Positions 33,450-43,912 of a stretch of 64,000 bases of DNA are shown piece after piece. Origin of the DNA: Streptomyces sp. ATexAB-D23 (GTDB lineage Bacteria > Actinomycetota > Actinomycetes > Streptomycetales > Streptomycetaceae); assembly GCF_000373645.1 (NCBI RefSeq), contig NZ_KB892019.1, positions 51,641 to 115,640 of the forward strand, given 5' to 3'. The notes below the pieces were generated by a model. The model was not told the DNA's origin. It saw nothing but the letters and a program-made list of their open reading frames with translations, and did not search any database. The position numbers and the translations under genes were made by a program. How positions within the stretch are numbered: the first letter of the stretch is position 1; each line of letters starts with the position of its first letter.

Positions 33450-33815
33450 GTGGCTACCGATGCACCGCCGCCCGAGGGCAGTACGGAGAACAGCCCTGCC
33501 CAGCCCACGACCGAGGCGTTCCTCGCGGAGCAAGGCAGTGCGGAATTCGGCGAACTGCGCCGCTCCTACCGCTCCTTCGCCTTCCCGCTGACCATCGCCT
33601 TCGTCCTCTGGTACCTGCTGTACGTGCTGCTCTCCAACTACGCGGGCGGCTTCATGGGCACCAAGGTGTTCAGCAACATCAACGTGGCCTTCGTCTTCGG
33701 CCTCGCCCAGTTCCTCACCACCTTCCTCATCGCCTGGTTCTACTCGCGGCACGCCAACGCGAAGCTCGACCCGAAGGCCGAGGCCATCAAGTCCCGTATG
33801 GAGGCCGACGCATGA
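33450..33815 (+). CDS. DUF485 membrane protein, partner of the acetate symporter
   Basis: A 121-residue protein with two membrane helices (about residues 46-66, FAFPLTIAFVLWYLLYVLL, and 78-100, INVAFVFGLAQFLTTFLIAW) typical of DUF485/YjcH proteins. These are nearly always encoded before ActP. The GTG at 33450 is chosen for the adjacent GAGGAG site; another GTG at 33402, with GAGG 6 nt upstream, would add 16 residues. The stop overlaps the ActP start (ATGA), so the two are coupled. Confidence 0.88.
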   Translation: MATDAPPPEGSTENSPAQPTTEAFLAEQGSAEFGELRRSYRSFAFPLTIAFVLWYLLYVLLSNYAGGFMGTKVFSNINVAFVFGLAQFLTTFLIAWFYSRHANAKLDPKAEAIKSRMEADA

Positions 33816-35449
33816 GCGCCGCGTACCACTCCCACGCCACCGTGACCCTCGCCGCGTCGGCCACCGAGCACCGGCCGCTGATCATCACGCTCTTCGCGGT
33901 CTTCGTCGCGGCCACCCTCGGCATCACCGTCTGGGCCGGCCGCCAGACCCGCAGCGCCTCCGACTTCTACGCGGGCGGCCGCCAGTTCACCGCCTTCCAG
34001 AACGGCCTCGCGGTCTCCGGCGACTACATGTCCGCCGCGTCCTTCCTCGGCATCGCCGGCGCCATCGCCCTCTTCGGCTACGACGGCTTCCTCTACTCCA
34101 TCGGCTTCCTCGTCGCCTGGCTGGTGGCGCTGCTGCTGGTCGCCGAACCCCTGCGCAACTCCGGCCGCTACACCATGGGCGACGTCCTCGCCTACCGGAT
34201 GCGCCAGCGCCCGGTCCGCACCGCGGCGGGCGTCTCCACCATCGTCGTATCGATCTTCTACCTGCTGGCGCAGATGGCGGGAGCGGGCGTCCTGGTCTCG
34301 CTGCTCCTCGGAATCACCAGCGACGCCGGAAAGATCCTCATCGTTGCGCTGGTCGGCGTACTGATGATCGTCTACGTCACCATCGGCGGCATGAAGGGCA
34401 CCACCTGGGTGCAGATGGTCAAGGCCGTACTGCTCATCGCCGGCGCCATCCTGATGACCTTCATGGTGCTGTGGAAGTTCAACTTCAACGTCTCCGACCT
34501 GCTGGGCACCGCCGCCGAGAAGAGCGGCCACGGCGCCTCGTTCCTGGAGCCCGGCCTGAAGTACGGCGCCACCGGCACCTCGAAGCTCGACTTCCTCTCC
34601 CTCGGCATCGCCCTGGTCCTGGGCACCGCGGGCCTGCCGCACATCCTGATCCGCTTCTACACGGTGCCGACCGCCAAGGCCGCCCGGAAGTCGGTCAACT
34701 GGGCGATCGGCATCATCGGCGCGTTCTACCTGATGACGATCGCCCTCGGGTTCGGCGCCGCAGCCCTCATCGGGCCGGACGAGATCAAGGCGAAGAACCC
34801 CGCGGGCAACGCGGCCGCCCCGCAGCTCGCCGAATACCTCGGCGGGGTCGGCACCACAGGCGGCGCCGTCCTGCTCGCCGTCATCTCCGCCGTCGCCTTC
34901 GCCACCATCCTCGCCGTCGTCGCGGGACTGACCCTCGCCTCCTCGTCGTCCTTCGCCCACGACATCTACGCCAACGTCATCCGCAAGGGGAAGGCCACCG
35001 AGAAGGAGGAGATGAGGGCCGCCCGCTGGGCCACCGTCTTCATCGGCGCCGCCGCGATCGTCCTCGGCGCCTTCGCCCGCGACATGAACGTCGCCGGCCT
35101 GGTCGCCCTCGCCTTCGCCGTCGCCGCGTCCGCCAACCTGCCGACGCTCCTCTACAGCCTCTTCTGGAAGCGCTTCACCACCCAGGGCGCGCTGTGGTCG
35201 ATCTACGGCGGCCTGGCCTCCTCCGTGATCCTGGTGCTCTTCTCGCCGGTCGTCTCCGGCAACGAGAAGACCTCGATGTTCAAGGGCGTCGACTTCGCCT
35301 GGTTCCCGCTGGAGAACCCCGGCCTGATCTCCATCCCGCTCGGCTTCCTGCTCGGCTGGATCGGCTCCCTCCTCTCCAAGGAGGAGCCCGACAAGGGCAA
35401 GTACGCCGAGCTGGAGGTCAAGTCCCTCACCGGCATCGGCGCCCACTGA
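33812..35449 (+). CDS. actP: cation/acetate symporter, sodium:solute symporter family
   Basis: A 545-residue permease with about 13 membrane helices. Family motifs include RSASDFYAGGRQFTAFQNGLAVSGDYMSAASFLG near residue 50, IYVTIGGMKGTTWVQ-like segment near residue 190 and the GTAGLPHILIRFYTVP region near residue 270. It imports acetate or similar short organic acids with sodium or protons. It is coupled to the DUF485 gene and followed 35 bp later by a strong hairpin terminator. Confidence 0.92.
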   Translation: MSAAYHSHATVTLAASATEHRPLIITLFAVFVAATLGITVWAGRQTRSASDFYAGGRQFTAFQNGLAVSGDYMSAASFLGIAGAIALFGYDGFLYSIGFLVAWLVALLLVAEPLRNSGRYTMGDVLAYRMRQRPVRTAAGVSTIVVSIFYLLAQMAGAGVLVSLLLGITSDAGKILIVALVGVLMIVYVTIGGMKGTTWVQMVKAVLLIAGAILMTFMVLWKFNFNVSDLLGTAAEKSGHGASFLEPGLKYGATGTSKLDFLSLGIALVLGTAGLPHILIRFYTVPTAKAARKSVNWAIGIIGAFYLMTIALGFGAAALIGPDEIKAKNPAGNAAAPQLAEYLGGVGTTGGAVLLAVISAVAFATILAVVAGLTLASSSSFAHDIYANVIRKGKATEKEEMRAARWATVFIGAAAIVLGAFARDMNVAGLVALAFAVAASANLPTLLYSLFWKRFTTQGALWSIYGGLASSVILVLFSPVVSGNEKTSMFKGVDFAWFPLENPGLISIPLGFLLGWIGSLLSKEEPDKGKYAELEVKSLTGIGAH

Positions 35450-35484
35450 GAGCAGAAGTTCACCGGGTGCGGACCCCGCCGTAC

Positions 35485-35518
35485 GAGGCCGCGTCGTAGA
35501 GTCCTACGACGCGGCCTC
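35485..35518 (+). terminator. hairpin terminator after actP
   Basis: Perfect 15-bp arms, GAGGCCGCGTCGTAG and its complement, around AGTC. No T tract. Confidence 0.75.
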
Positions 35519-35623
35519 GCCGCACCTCGTGGCAAACGGTCCCCCTGCGCCGTCACCGGTCTCGCGTAGGCTCGAAGGAGTCAGCTACCGCGACCGGGAA
35601 GTCACCGGGGGAGGGGGCCCACC

Positions 35624-36613
35624 ATGCTCATCGACACCTACGACCGGGTCGCCACCGACCTGCGCGTCTCGCTCACCGACCGCTGCAATCTGCGCTGCAC
35701 CTACTGCATGCCGGAAGAGGGCCTGCAGTGGCTCGCCAAGCCCGACCTGCTCAGCGACGACGAGATCGTCCGGCTCATCCGCATCGCCGTCACCCGGCTC
35801 GGCGTCACCGACGTCCGCTTCACCGGCGGCGAGCCGCTGCTGCGCCCCGGACTCGTCTCCATCGTCCAGCGCTGCGCGGCCCTCGAACCCCGCCCCAGGA
35901 TGTCCCTCACCACCAACGGCATCGGGCTGAAGCGGACCGCCGCCGCGCTCAAGGGCGCCGGACTCGACCGGGTCAACGTCTCCCTCGACACGCTGCGCCC
36001 CGACGTCTTCAAGACCCTCACCCGCCGCGACCGGCACCACGACGTGCTGGCGGGCCTGGAAGCCGCCCACGAGGCCGGGCTCACCCCCGTCAAGGTCAAC
36101 AGCGTCCTGATGCCGGGGCTCAACGACGACGAGGCCCCCGACCTGCTCGCCTGGGCCGTGGAACACGGCTACGAGCTCCGCTTCATCGAGCAGATGCCGC
36201 TCGACGCCCAGCACGGCTGGAAGCGCGAAGGCATGATCACCGCGGGCGACATCCTCCGCTCGCTGCGCACCCGCTTCGACCTCGCCCCCGAGGGCGACGC
36301 CGACCGCGGCTCCGCCCCCGCCGAGCGCTGGACCGTCGACGGCGGACCGCACCGGGTCGGCGTCATCGCCTCCGTCACCCGCCCGTTCTGCCGGGCCTGC
36401 GACCGCACCCGGCTCACCGCCGACGGACAGGTGCGCACCTGCCTGTTCGCCCGCGAGGAGACCGATCTGCGCGCCGCGCTGCGCTCGGAGGCGCCCGACG
36501 AGGAGATCGCCAGGCTCTGGCAGCTCGCCATGTGGGGCAAGAAGGCCGGATCCGGCCTTGACGACCCGAGCTTCCTCCAGCCCGACCGCCCGATGTCCGC
36601 GATCGGCGGCTGA
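35624..36613 (+). CDS. moaA: GTP 3',8-cyclase MoaA
   Basis: A 329-residue radical SAM enzyme for the first step of molybdenum cofactor synthesis, converting GTP to 3',8-cyclo-dihydro-GTP. The N-terminal cluster motif is CNLRCTYC (residues 22-29). FTGGEPLL follows for SAM binding. The C-terminal second 4Fe-4S cluster is formed by CRACDRTRLTADGQVRTC. The required C-terminal GG (SAIGG) is intact. No other moa gene is adjacent, so the pathway is scattered. Confidence 0.95.
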   Translation: MLIDTYDRVATDLRVSLTDRCNLRCTYCMPEEGLQWLAKPDLLSDDEIVRLIRIAVTRLGVTDVRFTGGEPLLRPGLVSIVQRCAALEPRPRMSLTTNGIGLKRTAAALKGAGLDRVNVSLDTLRPDVFKTLTRRDRHHDVLAGLEAAHEAGLTPVKVNSVLMPGLNDDEAPDLLAWAVEHGYELRFIEQMPLDAQHGWKREGMITAGDILRSLRTRFDLAPEGDADRGSAPAERWTVDGGPHRVGVIASVTRPFCRACDRTRLTADGQVRTCLFAREETDLRAALRSEAPDEEIARLWQLAMWGKKAGSGLDDPSFLQPDRPMSAIGG

Positions 36614-36623
36614 GCCCGCCCGG

Positions 36624-36887
36624 TTACGCGGACGGGGGCCTCGACTCCCACTCCGCCAGCGTCACCACGTCCTTGAGGAAACCCCGCACGTCCAGGAACG
36701 AGGACAGGTGCTCCCGGTGCTCGTCGCAGGCCAGCCAGGTCTTGCGGCGCTCCGGCGTGTGCAGCTTCGGATTGTTCCAGGCCAGCACCCATACGGCGGC
36801 GGCCCGGCAGCCCTTGGCCGAACAGACGGGGGCGGCATCGGACGGTGCGGGGGAGCCGGGGAACGCGGCGGAATCGGGGGAGTTCAC
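36624..36887 (-). CDS. uncharacterised small actinobacterial protein
   Basis: An 87-residue protein. After a disordered, proline- and serine-rich N-terminus comes a compact domain: CSAKGCRAAAVWVLAWNNPK, RRKTWLACDEHREHLSSFL and VVTLAEWE. Two Cys and a Cys-x-x-His pair (CSAKGC, CDEH) could bind zinc. I chose the GTG at 36887; a longer frame to 37034 looks non-coding. It is convergent with moaA, 10 bp away. Confidence 0.75.
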   Translation of the reverse strand: MNSPDSAAFPGSPAPSDAAPVCSAKGCRAAAVWVLAWNNPKLHTPERRKTWLACDEHREHLSSFLDVRGFLKDVVTLAEWESRPPSA

Positions 36888-37103
36888 GGACTCAACCCTA
36901 GAGGGTGCCGACACGGGCCCTGCCGGTGAGAGGCCGGAGAAATGGCGACGCCGGGCAGCCACGGGGGGAGCTGCCCGGCGTCGGTCCATCGCTCCGACGG
37001 GGGATGCGGAGCGCGTACAAAGTATGTCACGCACACCCCGCCGCGGTGCACTGGAACTTCATGATTGATCTGAGCTTTTCTTGAGCTTGGGCCCACCGTG
37101 GCC

Positions 37104-37484
37104 TCAGTCGTGCTCCTGCGCATCCGGAGACCGGAAGGAGCGTCCGGACTGCGGTGAGGCGGGCCCGGTACCCGCCGCCGGAGCGGCGTCCAGCGCCGGA
37201 CGGGCCGGAGCCGGCAGCACGAAGGTCGACGGCAGCGCGGGGGTGTTCTCACGGCCGGCGTTGGCGATGACGACCGCGACGTACGGCAGCAGGACCCCGA
37301 GCCCGAGCGCCACGAACGCGATGTGCCGCTCCACGTTCCACAGGAGCGCGGCCGCCACCACCGACACCGTCCGCACGGACATCGAGATCACGTAGCGCCG
37401 CTGCCTGCCGCGCACGTCGTCCGCGAGCCCCTGCCGGGCTCCCGTGATCCGGAAGACCTCCGCACCGCTCTGCTTGCGCACCAC
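37104..37484 (-). CDS. DUF3099 membrane protein
   Basis: A 126-residue protein. The N-terminal RITGARQGLADDVRGRQRRY motif and two close membrane helices (VISMSVRTVSVVAAALLW, and IAFVALGLGVLLPYVAVVIA) fit DUF3099. The C-terminal 50 residues are Pro/Ala-rich and end with HD. The GTG at 37484 or the next one at 37481 is the start. Function unknown. Confidence 0.82.
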   Translation of the reverse strand: MVRKQSGAEVFRITGARQGLADDVRGRQRRYVISMSVRTVSVVAAALLWNVERHIAFVALGLGVLLPYVAVVIANAGRENTPALPSTFVLPAPARPALDAAPAAGTGPASPQSGRSFRSPDAQEHD

Positions 37485-37689
37485 GTCCCCACCAACCTTC
37501 CCCGGACCCGGACCGGCCGCTCCCACGCTACGCCCGGCACCCGGCGCGTTCGAGACCGGGGCGCGCCGTATCCGTACATTCCGCCACCCGGCCGCGATAC
37601 CCGTTCGGCTCCGCCCGGCATGCGGCACCCCGGCCCGGCGCCGAGACTGGGCGGGACATGCGCGGCACCGCGTCGCTCAAGGAGGCAGC

Positions 37690-37965
37690 ATGGGCTGGTT
37701 GTGGGCAATCATCGTGGGCCTGGTGCTCGGTCTGATCGCGAAGGCGATCCTCCCCGGCAAGCAGCAGATCCCACTCTGGCTGACGATCATCTTCGGCATG
37801 ATCGGCAGCGTCCTCGGAAATGCTGTCGCCACCTGGATCGGTGTCAACGACACCAAGGGCATCGACTGGACGCGCCATGTGCTCCAGCTGATCGGAGCGG
37901 TGGTGGTGGTCGGAGTCGGCGACATGTTGTGGGCCTCGCTGCGAGGCACCAAACAGCGGACCTGA
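37690..37965 (+). CDS. GlsB/YeaQ/YmgE family stress-response membrane protein
   Basis: A 91-residue protein with three predicted membrane helices and the family opening MGWLWAIIVGLVLGLIAKAI. Members are small transglycosylase-associated or stress-induced membrane proteins of unknown mechanism. An ideal AAGGAGG ribosome site precedes the ATG, suggesting strong translation. Confidence 0.88.
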   Translation: MGWLWAIIVGLVLGLIAKAILPGKQQIPLWLTIIFGMIGSVLGNAVATWIGVNDTKGIDWTRHVLQLIGAVVVVGVGDMLWASLRGTKQRT

Positions 37966-38013
37966 ACCGCGCGTCCGGAAGGAATCCCGGATGCGCCGAC
38001 GGCACTCACCGAT

Positions 38014-38052
38014 GCCGAAGACCTCCTGGGCGATGCCCAGGAGGTCTTCGGC
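38014..38052. terminator. bidirectional hairpin between glsB-like and dehydrogenase genes
   Basis: Perfect 18-bp arms (left arm GCCGAAGACCTCCTGGGC) around GAT, between the ends of two convergent genes. Confidence 0.8.
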
Positions 38053-38071
38053 CGTGAGGCGGGGCCGGCCG

Positions 38072-39136
38072 TCAGGAACGGGGGTCCACCAGGACCTTGA
38101 CCGCCGTCTCGTTGTGGTGGATCAGGGTGTCGAAGCCCTCGGATACGAGACCGTCCAGCCCGATGGTCCCGGTGATGAACGGCTTCAGATCGACACGGCC
38201 CTCCCGCACCAGCTCGATGGTCTTCGGATGCGAGTTGACGTAGGCGATCGTGCCGCGCAGGTCGACCTCCTTGAGGACGAGCTTCTGCATGTCGAGCGAG
38301 GCCGGCTTGCCCCAGATCGAGATGACGGTGATGACGGCACCCGGCCGGACGGCGTCGAACAGGGTGTCGAGGACGACGTTGACCGACGTCGCTTCGAACG
38401 CCACATCCGCGCCCCTGCCGTCCGTGAGGCGGCGTACCTCCGCCGCGACGTCCGAGACCGCGGGGTCGATGACATGGTCGGCGACCCCGGCGTCCAGGGC
38501 CTTCTGCCGGCGCAGCCGGCTCAGCTCGGTGACCGCGACCTCGACATCCATGGCCTTCAGCACCGCACAGGTCAGCAGCCCGATGGGCCCCGCCCCGCCG
38601 ACGAGCGCGAAGTCGCCCGCCTTCGCGCCGGAGCGCTCGAACGCGTGGTACGCGACAGCGAGCGGCTCGATGAGAGCGGCCTCGTCCAGCGGAATGTCCC
38701 CGACCGGGTGCACCCAGCGGCGCTCGACGACGATCTTCTCCGCGAGCCCGCCGCCATGGCCGGCCAGCCCGATGAAGTTCATGTCGGGTGAGAGGTGGTA
38801 GGCGGAGTTGTCCGGCCCGGTGTCGACCTCGGGCCGCAGGATGTAGGGCTCCACCACGACGCGGTCACCCGGCTTCAGGTCCTCCACCCCCTCGCCCACC
38901 GCGTACACGACGCCGGACATCTCGTGGCCGAGTGTCACGGGGGCGGACTCGCCCGACACCGGATGTGGATGACCGGCCGGCGGGACGAAGATCGGCCCGT
39001 CGAGATACTCGTGCAGGTCGGTACCGCAGATCCCGCAGTACGCGACGTCGATGCCCACCGTCCCCGGTTGGACCGTGGGCTCCGCGATGTCCTCGATACG
39101 AATGTCTCCGCGGTCGTAGTAGCGCGCAGCCTTCAC
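38072..39136 (-). CDS. zinc-dependent alcohol dehydrogenase, 2,3-butanediol-dehydrogenase-like
   Basis: A 354-residue MDR-family enzyme. Catalytic zinc ligands are Cys in YCGICGTDLHEY and His-Glu in TLGHEMSG. The coenzyme loop is VGGAGPIGLLT near residue 177, followed by VTELSRLRR, where the acidic Glu suggests NAD. The substrate-side signature with HPVSGESAPVTLGHEMSG resembles (R,R)-butanediol dehydrogenases. The structural-zinc cysteine lobe typical of many ADHs is absent, also as in that group. The GTG is preceded by AAGGAG. Confidence 0.87.
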   Translation of the reverse strand: MKAARYYDRGDIRIEDIAEPTVQPGTVGIDVAYCGICGTDLHEYLDGPIFVPPAGHPHPVSGESAPVTLGHEMSGVVYAVGEGVEDLKPGDRVVVEPYILRPEVDTGPDNSAYHLSPDMNFIGLAGHGGGLAEKIVVERRWVHPVGDIPLDEAALIEPLAVAYHAFERSGAKAGDFALVGGAGPIGLLTCAVLKAMDVEVAVTELSRLRRQKALDAGVADHVIDPAVSDVAAEVRRLTDGRGADVAFEATSVNVVLDTLFDAVRPGAVITVISIWGKPASLDMQKLVLKEVDLRGTIAYVNSHPKTIELVREGRVDLKPFITGTIGLDGLVSEGFDTLIHHNETAVKVLVDPRS

Positions 39137-39291
39137 TTGTACCGACTCCTTCGTCTGGTTCAAAGGGCGCCTCGGTCGAGCCGGCCTTCCCCTGCGATTC
39201 GTCCGGTCAGGGATGGTTTGTCGGCTACCAAAATGATAGGTACCCGGGCGCATGAGTGCGCGGTGCGCCGGCCAGGGCCGTCACGGCATAC

Positions 39292-39331
39292 GCCGGAGGC
39301 CCTCAGGAGCATGCTCCTGAGGGCCTCCGGC
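39292..39331. terminator. 40-bp perfect palindrome after tyrS
   Basis: An uninterrupted palindrome centred on GGAGCATGCTCC, 34 nt past the tyrS stop. As RNA it gives an 18-bp stem with a four-base loop. It also lies upstream of the dehydrogenase promoter, so it can insulate the two genes. Confidence 0.75.
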
Positions 39332-39364
39332 CCGCGTCGTACGCCTGGAGGGCGCGCCCGGGGT

Positions 39365-40633
39365 TCAGCCGGCCGCGACCTCGATCGCCGCGAGGTTCTT
39401 CTTGCCCCGGCGAAGCACCAGCCAGCGCCCGTGCAGCAGCTCCTCGCGGGCCGGCGCCGCCTCGCCGTCGAGGACCTTCACGTTGTTCACGTACGCGCCG
39501 CCCTCCTTGACCGTGCGCCGCGCCCCCGACTTGCTCGGCGCGAGCCCGACCTCCACCAGCAGGTCGACCAGCGGGCCCAGCTCGGTGACCCGGGCGTGCG
39601 GTACCTCGGACAGGGCGGCGCTCAGCGTCGCCTCGTCCAGCTCACCCAGCTCGCCCTGGCCGAACAGGGCCTTCGACGCGGCGACGACCGCGGCGCACTG
39701 GTCCGCCCCGTGCACCAGCGTCGTCAGCTCCTCGGCCAGCGCGCGCTGCGCCGTCCGCGCCTGCGGGCGCTCCTCGGTGACCTTCTCCAGCTCCTCCAGC
39801 TCGGCCGGGGTCCGGAAGCTGAGGATGCGCATGTAGCGCGAGATGTCCCGGTCGTCCACGTTCAGCCAGAACTGGTAGAACGCGTACGGCGTCGTCATCT
39901 CCGCGTCGAGCCAGACGGCCCCGCCCTCCGACTTGCCGAACTTGGTGCCGTCCGCCTTCGTCATCAGCGGGGTCGCCAGCGCGTGGACCTCGGCGCCCGG
40001 CTCCAGGCGGTGGATCAGGTCGAGACCGGCGGTGAGGTTGCCCCACTGGTCGCTGCCGCCCTGCTGGAGCGTGCAGCCGTAGCGGCGGTACAGCTCCAGG
40101 AAGTCCATGCTCTGGAGCAGCTGGTAGCTGAACTCGGTGTAGCTGATGCCCTCGTCGGACTCCAGCCGCCGGGCGATGGAGTCCTTGGTCAGCATCTTGT
40201 TGACCCGGAAGTGCTTGCCGATATCCCGCAGGAACTCGATCGCGGACATGCCCGCGGTCCAGTCCAGGTTGTTCACCATGACCGCGGCGTTCTCGCCCTC
40301 GAAGGACAGGAACGGCTCGATCTGCGAGCGCAGCCGGGTCACCCACTGGGCGACCGTCTCCGGATCGTTCAGCGTGCGCTCGGCGGTCGGCCGGGGGTCA
40401 CCGATCTGGCCGGTGGCCCCGCCCACCAGGGCGAGCGGCCGCAGACCGGCCCGCTGGAGCCGGCGCATGGTGAGCACCTGCACCAGGTGGCCGACGTGCA
40501 GACTCGCCGCGGTGGGGTCGTAGCCGCAATAGAACGTGACCGGACCGTCCGCGAGAGCCTTGCGCAATGCGTCCTCGTCGGTGGACTGGGCGAACAGCCC
40601 GCGCCACTTCAGCTCGTCGACGATGTCCGTCAC
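39365..40633 (-). CDS. tyrS: tyrosyl-tRNA synthetase
   Basis: A 422-residue class I synthetase. The HIGH motif is HVGH near residue 46 (AASLHVGHLVQVL), and the KMSKS motif is KFGKS near residue 232. Tyrosine-binding residues are in YCGYDPTA and the QQGGSDQWGN segment. A C-terminal S4 RNA-binding domain starts near residue 355 (LLVEVGLAPSKSGARRTVKEGGAYVN). Start is GTG with AAGGAG upstream. Confidence 0.96.
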   Translation of the reverse strand: MTDIVDELKWRGLFAQSTDEDALRKALADGPVTFYCGYDPTAASLHVGHLVQVLTMRRLQRAGLRPLALVGGATGQIGDPRPTAERTLNDPETVAQWVTRLRSQIEPFLSFEGENAAVMVNNLDWTAGMSAIEFLRDIGKHFRVNKMLTKDSIARRLESDEGISYTEFSYQLLQSMDFLELYRRYGCTLQQGGSDQWGNLTAGLDLIHRLEPGAEVHALATPLMTKADGTKFGKSEGGAVWLDAEMTTPYAFYQFWLNVDDRDISRYMRILSFRTPAELEELEKVTEERPQARTAQRALAEELTTLVHGADQCAAVVAASKALFGQGELGELDEATLSAALSEVPHARVTELGPLVDLLVEVGLAPSKSGARRTVKEGGAYVNNVKVLDGEAAPAREELLHGRWLVLRRGKKNLAAIEVAAG

Positions 40634-40691
40634 GGTTCCGTGCTCCTTATCAAGACTGGTCAGGTTTTATGCGTCAGTCAGTCTAGGCGGG

Positions 40692-42086
40692 TCACACCCC
40701 CCGGCTGACCGAGCTCATGTTGAAGTCCGGGATGCGCAGGGCGGGCATCGCGGCCCGGGTGAACCAGTCGCCCCACTCGCGCGGCAGCGTCTTCTCGGTG
40801 CGGCCCGCCTCCGTGGCCCGGGACAGCAGGCCGACCGGGGACTCGTTGAAGCGGAAGTTGTTCACCTCGCCGGTCACCTCGCCGTTCTCGACGAGATAGA
40901 CCCCGTCCCGGGTCAGCCCGGTCAGCAGCAGCGTCGCCGGGTCCACCTCGCGGATGTACCAGAGGCAGGTCAGCAGCAGCGCCGGGCCGCTCGTCGCGGC
41001 GACCATCTCCTCCAGCGACTGCTCGCCGCCGCCCTCCAGGATCAGGTTGTCGACCGCCGGGGCGAGCGGCAGCCCGGTCAGGCCCGCGGTGTGCCGGGTC
41101 GTCGTCAGCTGCTCCAGGCGGCCGTCACCGATCCAGTCGGTCCTGGCCAGCGGCAGCCCGTTGTCGAAGACCGAGGCGCCGTCCCCGGAGGAGTGGGCGA
41201 TGACGAAGGGCGCCGACTCCAGCCCGGGGGCGTGCGGGTCGCTGCGCAGGGTCAGCGGCAGGGGGGACAGCGTCTCGCCGAGCCGGGTGCCGCCGCCCGG
41301 CTTGGAGAACACCGTCCGGCCCTCGGCGGCGTCCCGGGCCGTGGAGGACCAGAGCTGGTAGATCAGCAGGTCCGCGACAGCGGTCGGCGGCAGCAGCGTC
41401 TCGTACCGGCCGGCGGGCAGCTCGATGCGGCGCTCGGCCCAGCTCAGGCGGCGCGCCAGCTCCGTGTCCAGCTCGGCCGGGTCGACGTCCTTGAAGTCCC
41501 GCGTGGAGCGGCCCGCCCAGGCCGAACGGGAGCGGTCGGGCGACTTGGCGTTCAGCTCAAGCGTGCCGTTCGGCTGGTCGTGGCGCAGCCGCAGCCCGGT
41601 GGACGTGCCGAGGTAGGTGGAGGTCATCTCGTGGTGCGCGAAGCCGTACAGCTCGCGCCCACCGGAGCGGGCGCGGGCGAAGGCGTCGCCGAGTGCCGGG
41701 GCGAACGCGGCGAACACGTCCGAGTCCGTCTCGGCCGGCGCGTCCGTGAAGTCGGGCGACGCGGGCACCCCGCTGACCAGCGGCTGCGCGTCCTCGGCCG
41801 GTCCGGCGCCGCGCGCGGCGGCCTCCGCGGCCCGCACCAGCGGTTCCAGGTCGGCGTCGGTGACGGCGGACCGGGACACCACACCGGACGCGGTGCCCTC
41901 GGCGCCGTCGACCGTGGCGATGACGGTCAGCGTGCGGCCCCGGGTCACCCCGTTGGTGGTCAGCGCGTTGCCGGCCCAGCGCAGATTGGCCGACGACTCC
42001 TCGTCCGCGATGACCACACAGCCGTCGGCGGTGGACAGGTCGAGCGCGCGCTCGACGATCTCGTACGGCTTGCTGACGCGGCTCAT
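40692..42086 (-). CDS. TldE/PmbA family protein (metalloprotease subunit)
   Basis: A 464-residue partner of TldD. TldD/TldE form a dimeric peptidase that works on microcin and gyrase-inhibitor peptides in E. coli; only TldD carries the metal site. The family is recognised from VVIADEESSANLRWAGNALTTNGV near the start and the C-terminal GEVTGEVNNFRFNESPVGLL. No HExxxH motif is present, as expected. Its ATG shares an ATGA overlap with a 29-codon micro-ORF rather than directly with TldD. Confidence 0.9.
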   Translation of the reverse strand: MSRVSKPYEIVERALDLSTADGCVVIADEESSANLRWAGNALTTNGVTRGRTLTVIATVDGAEGTASGVVSRSAVTDADLEPLVRAAEAAARGAGPAEDAQPLVSGVPASPDFTDAPAETDSDVFAAFAPALGDAFARARSGGRELYGFAHHEMTSTYLGTSTGLRLRHDQPNGTLELNAKSPDRSRSAWAGRSTRDFKDVDPAELDTELARRLSWAERRIELPAGRYETLLPPTAVADLLIYQLWSSTARDAAEGRTVFSKPGGGTRLGETLSPLPLTLRSDPHAPGLESAPFVIAHSSGDGASVFDNGLPLARTDWIGDGRLEQLTTTRHTAGLTGLPLAPAVDNLILEGGGEQSLEEMVAATSGPALLLTCLWYIREVDPATLLLTGLTRDGVYLVENGEVTGEVNNFRFNESPVGLLSRATEAGRTEKTLPREWGDWFTRAAMPALRIPDFNMSSVSRGV

Positions 42087-42168
42087 CGCCCGGCCTCCTG
42101 CGTCGTATTGAGGCTGTGCTCTGCCGGGGGACGACCCCCGGACCCCCAGCCGGTCCCGTGGTCGCGGC

Positions 42169-42198
<30 letters not shown>
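42078..42198. repeat. 35-bp direct repeats flanking a 51-bp insert at the tldD/tldE junction
   Basis: A 35-bp sequence at 42078-42112 is repeated exactly at 42164-42198, period 86 bp. It covers, read on the minus strand, the end of tldD, the ATGA overlap and the first codons of tldE. The insert holds CCGGGGG-TCGT-CCCCCGG, a short hairpin. This looks like a recent duplication or insertion event. Confidence 0.9.
42083..42172 (-). CDS. 29-codon micro-ORF between tldD and tldE
   Basis: The frame opens with an ATG that overlaps the TldD stop (ATGA), runs 29 codons, starting MSRDHGTGWG and ending SLNTTQEAGR, and stops in a TGA that overlaps the tldE ATG (ATGA again). Its last nine residues equal the last nine of TldD because the repeat copied that coding segment and its ribosome site (GGAGG). 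Ribosomes could pass from tldD through this frame to tldE. It probably has no function as a peptide. Confidence 0.5.
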
Positions 42199-43692
<1,494 letters not shown>

Positions 43693-43912
43693 GGGCGGCC
43701 TCTCCTTCGCGGTCATACCCTCGGATCGTTTACGAGGCAGTGAAGCACGGCCCATGCCGTGACGCGGCCCAATTCTCCGGGCGGGACCGGGCGCGCGACT
43801 GTAGGAACCCCACAGTGACCGGGGGGAGGCCCTGTCAGGGGGCGATTCCCCGCGGCGCGGGCGGTACCGATAGGTTTTCGAGGTACCAGACCGCTATCGA
43901 AAGGGTGATCCG

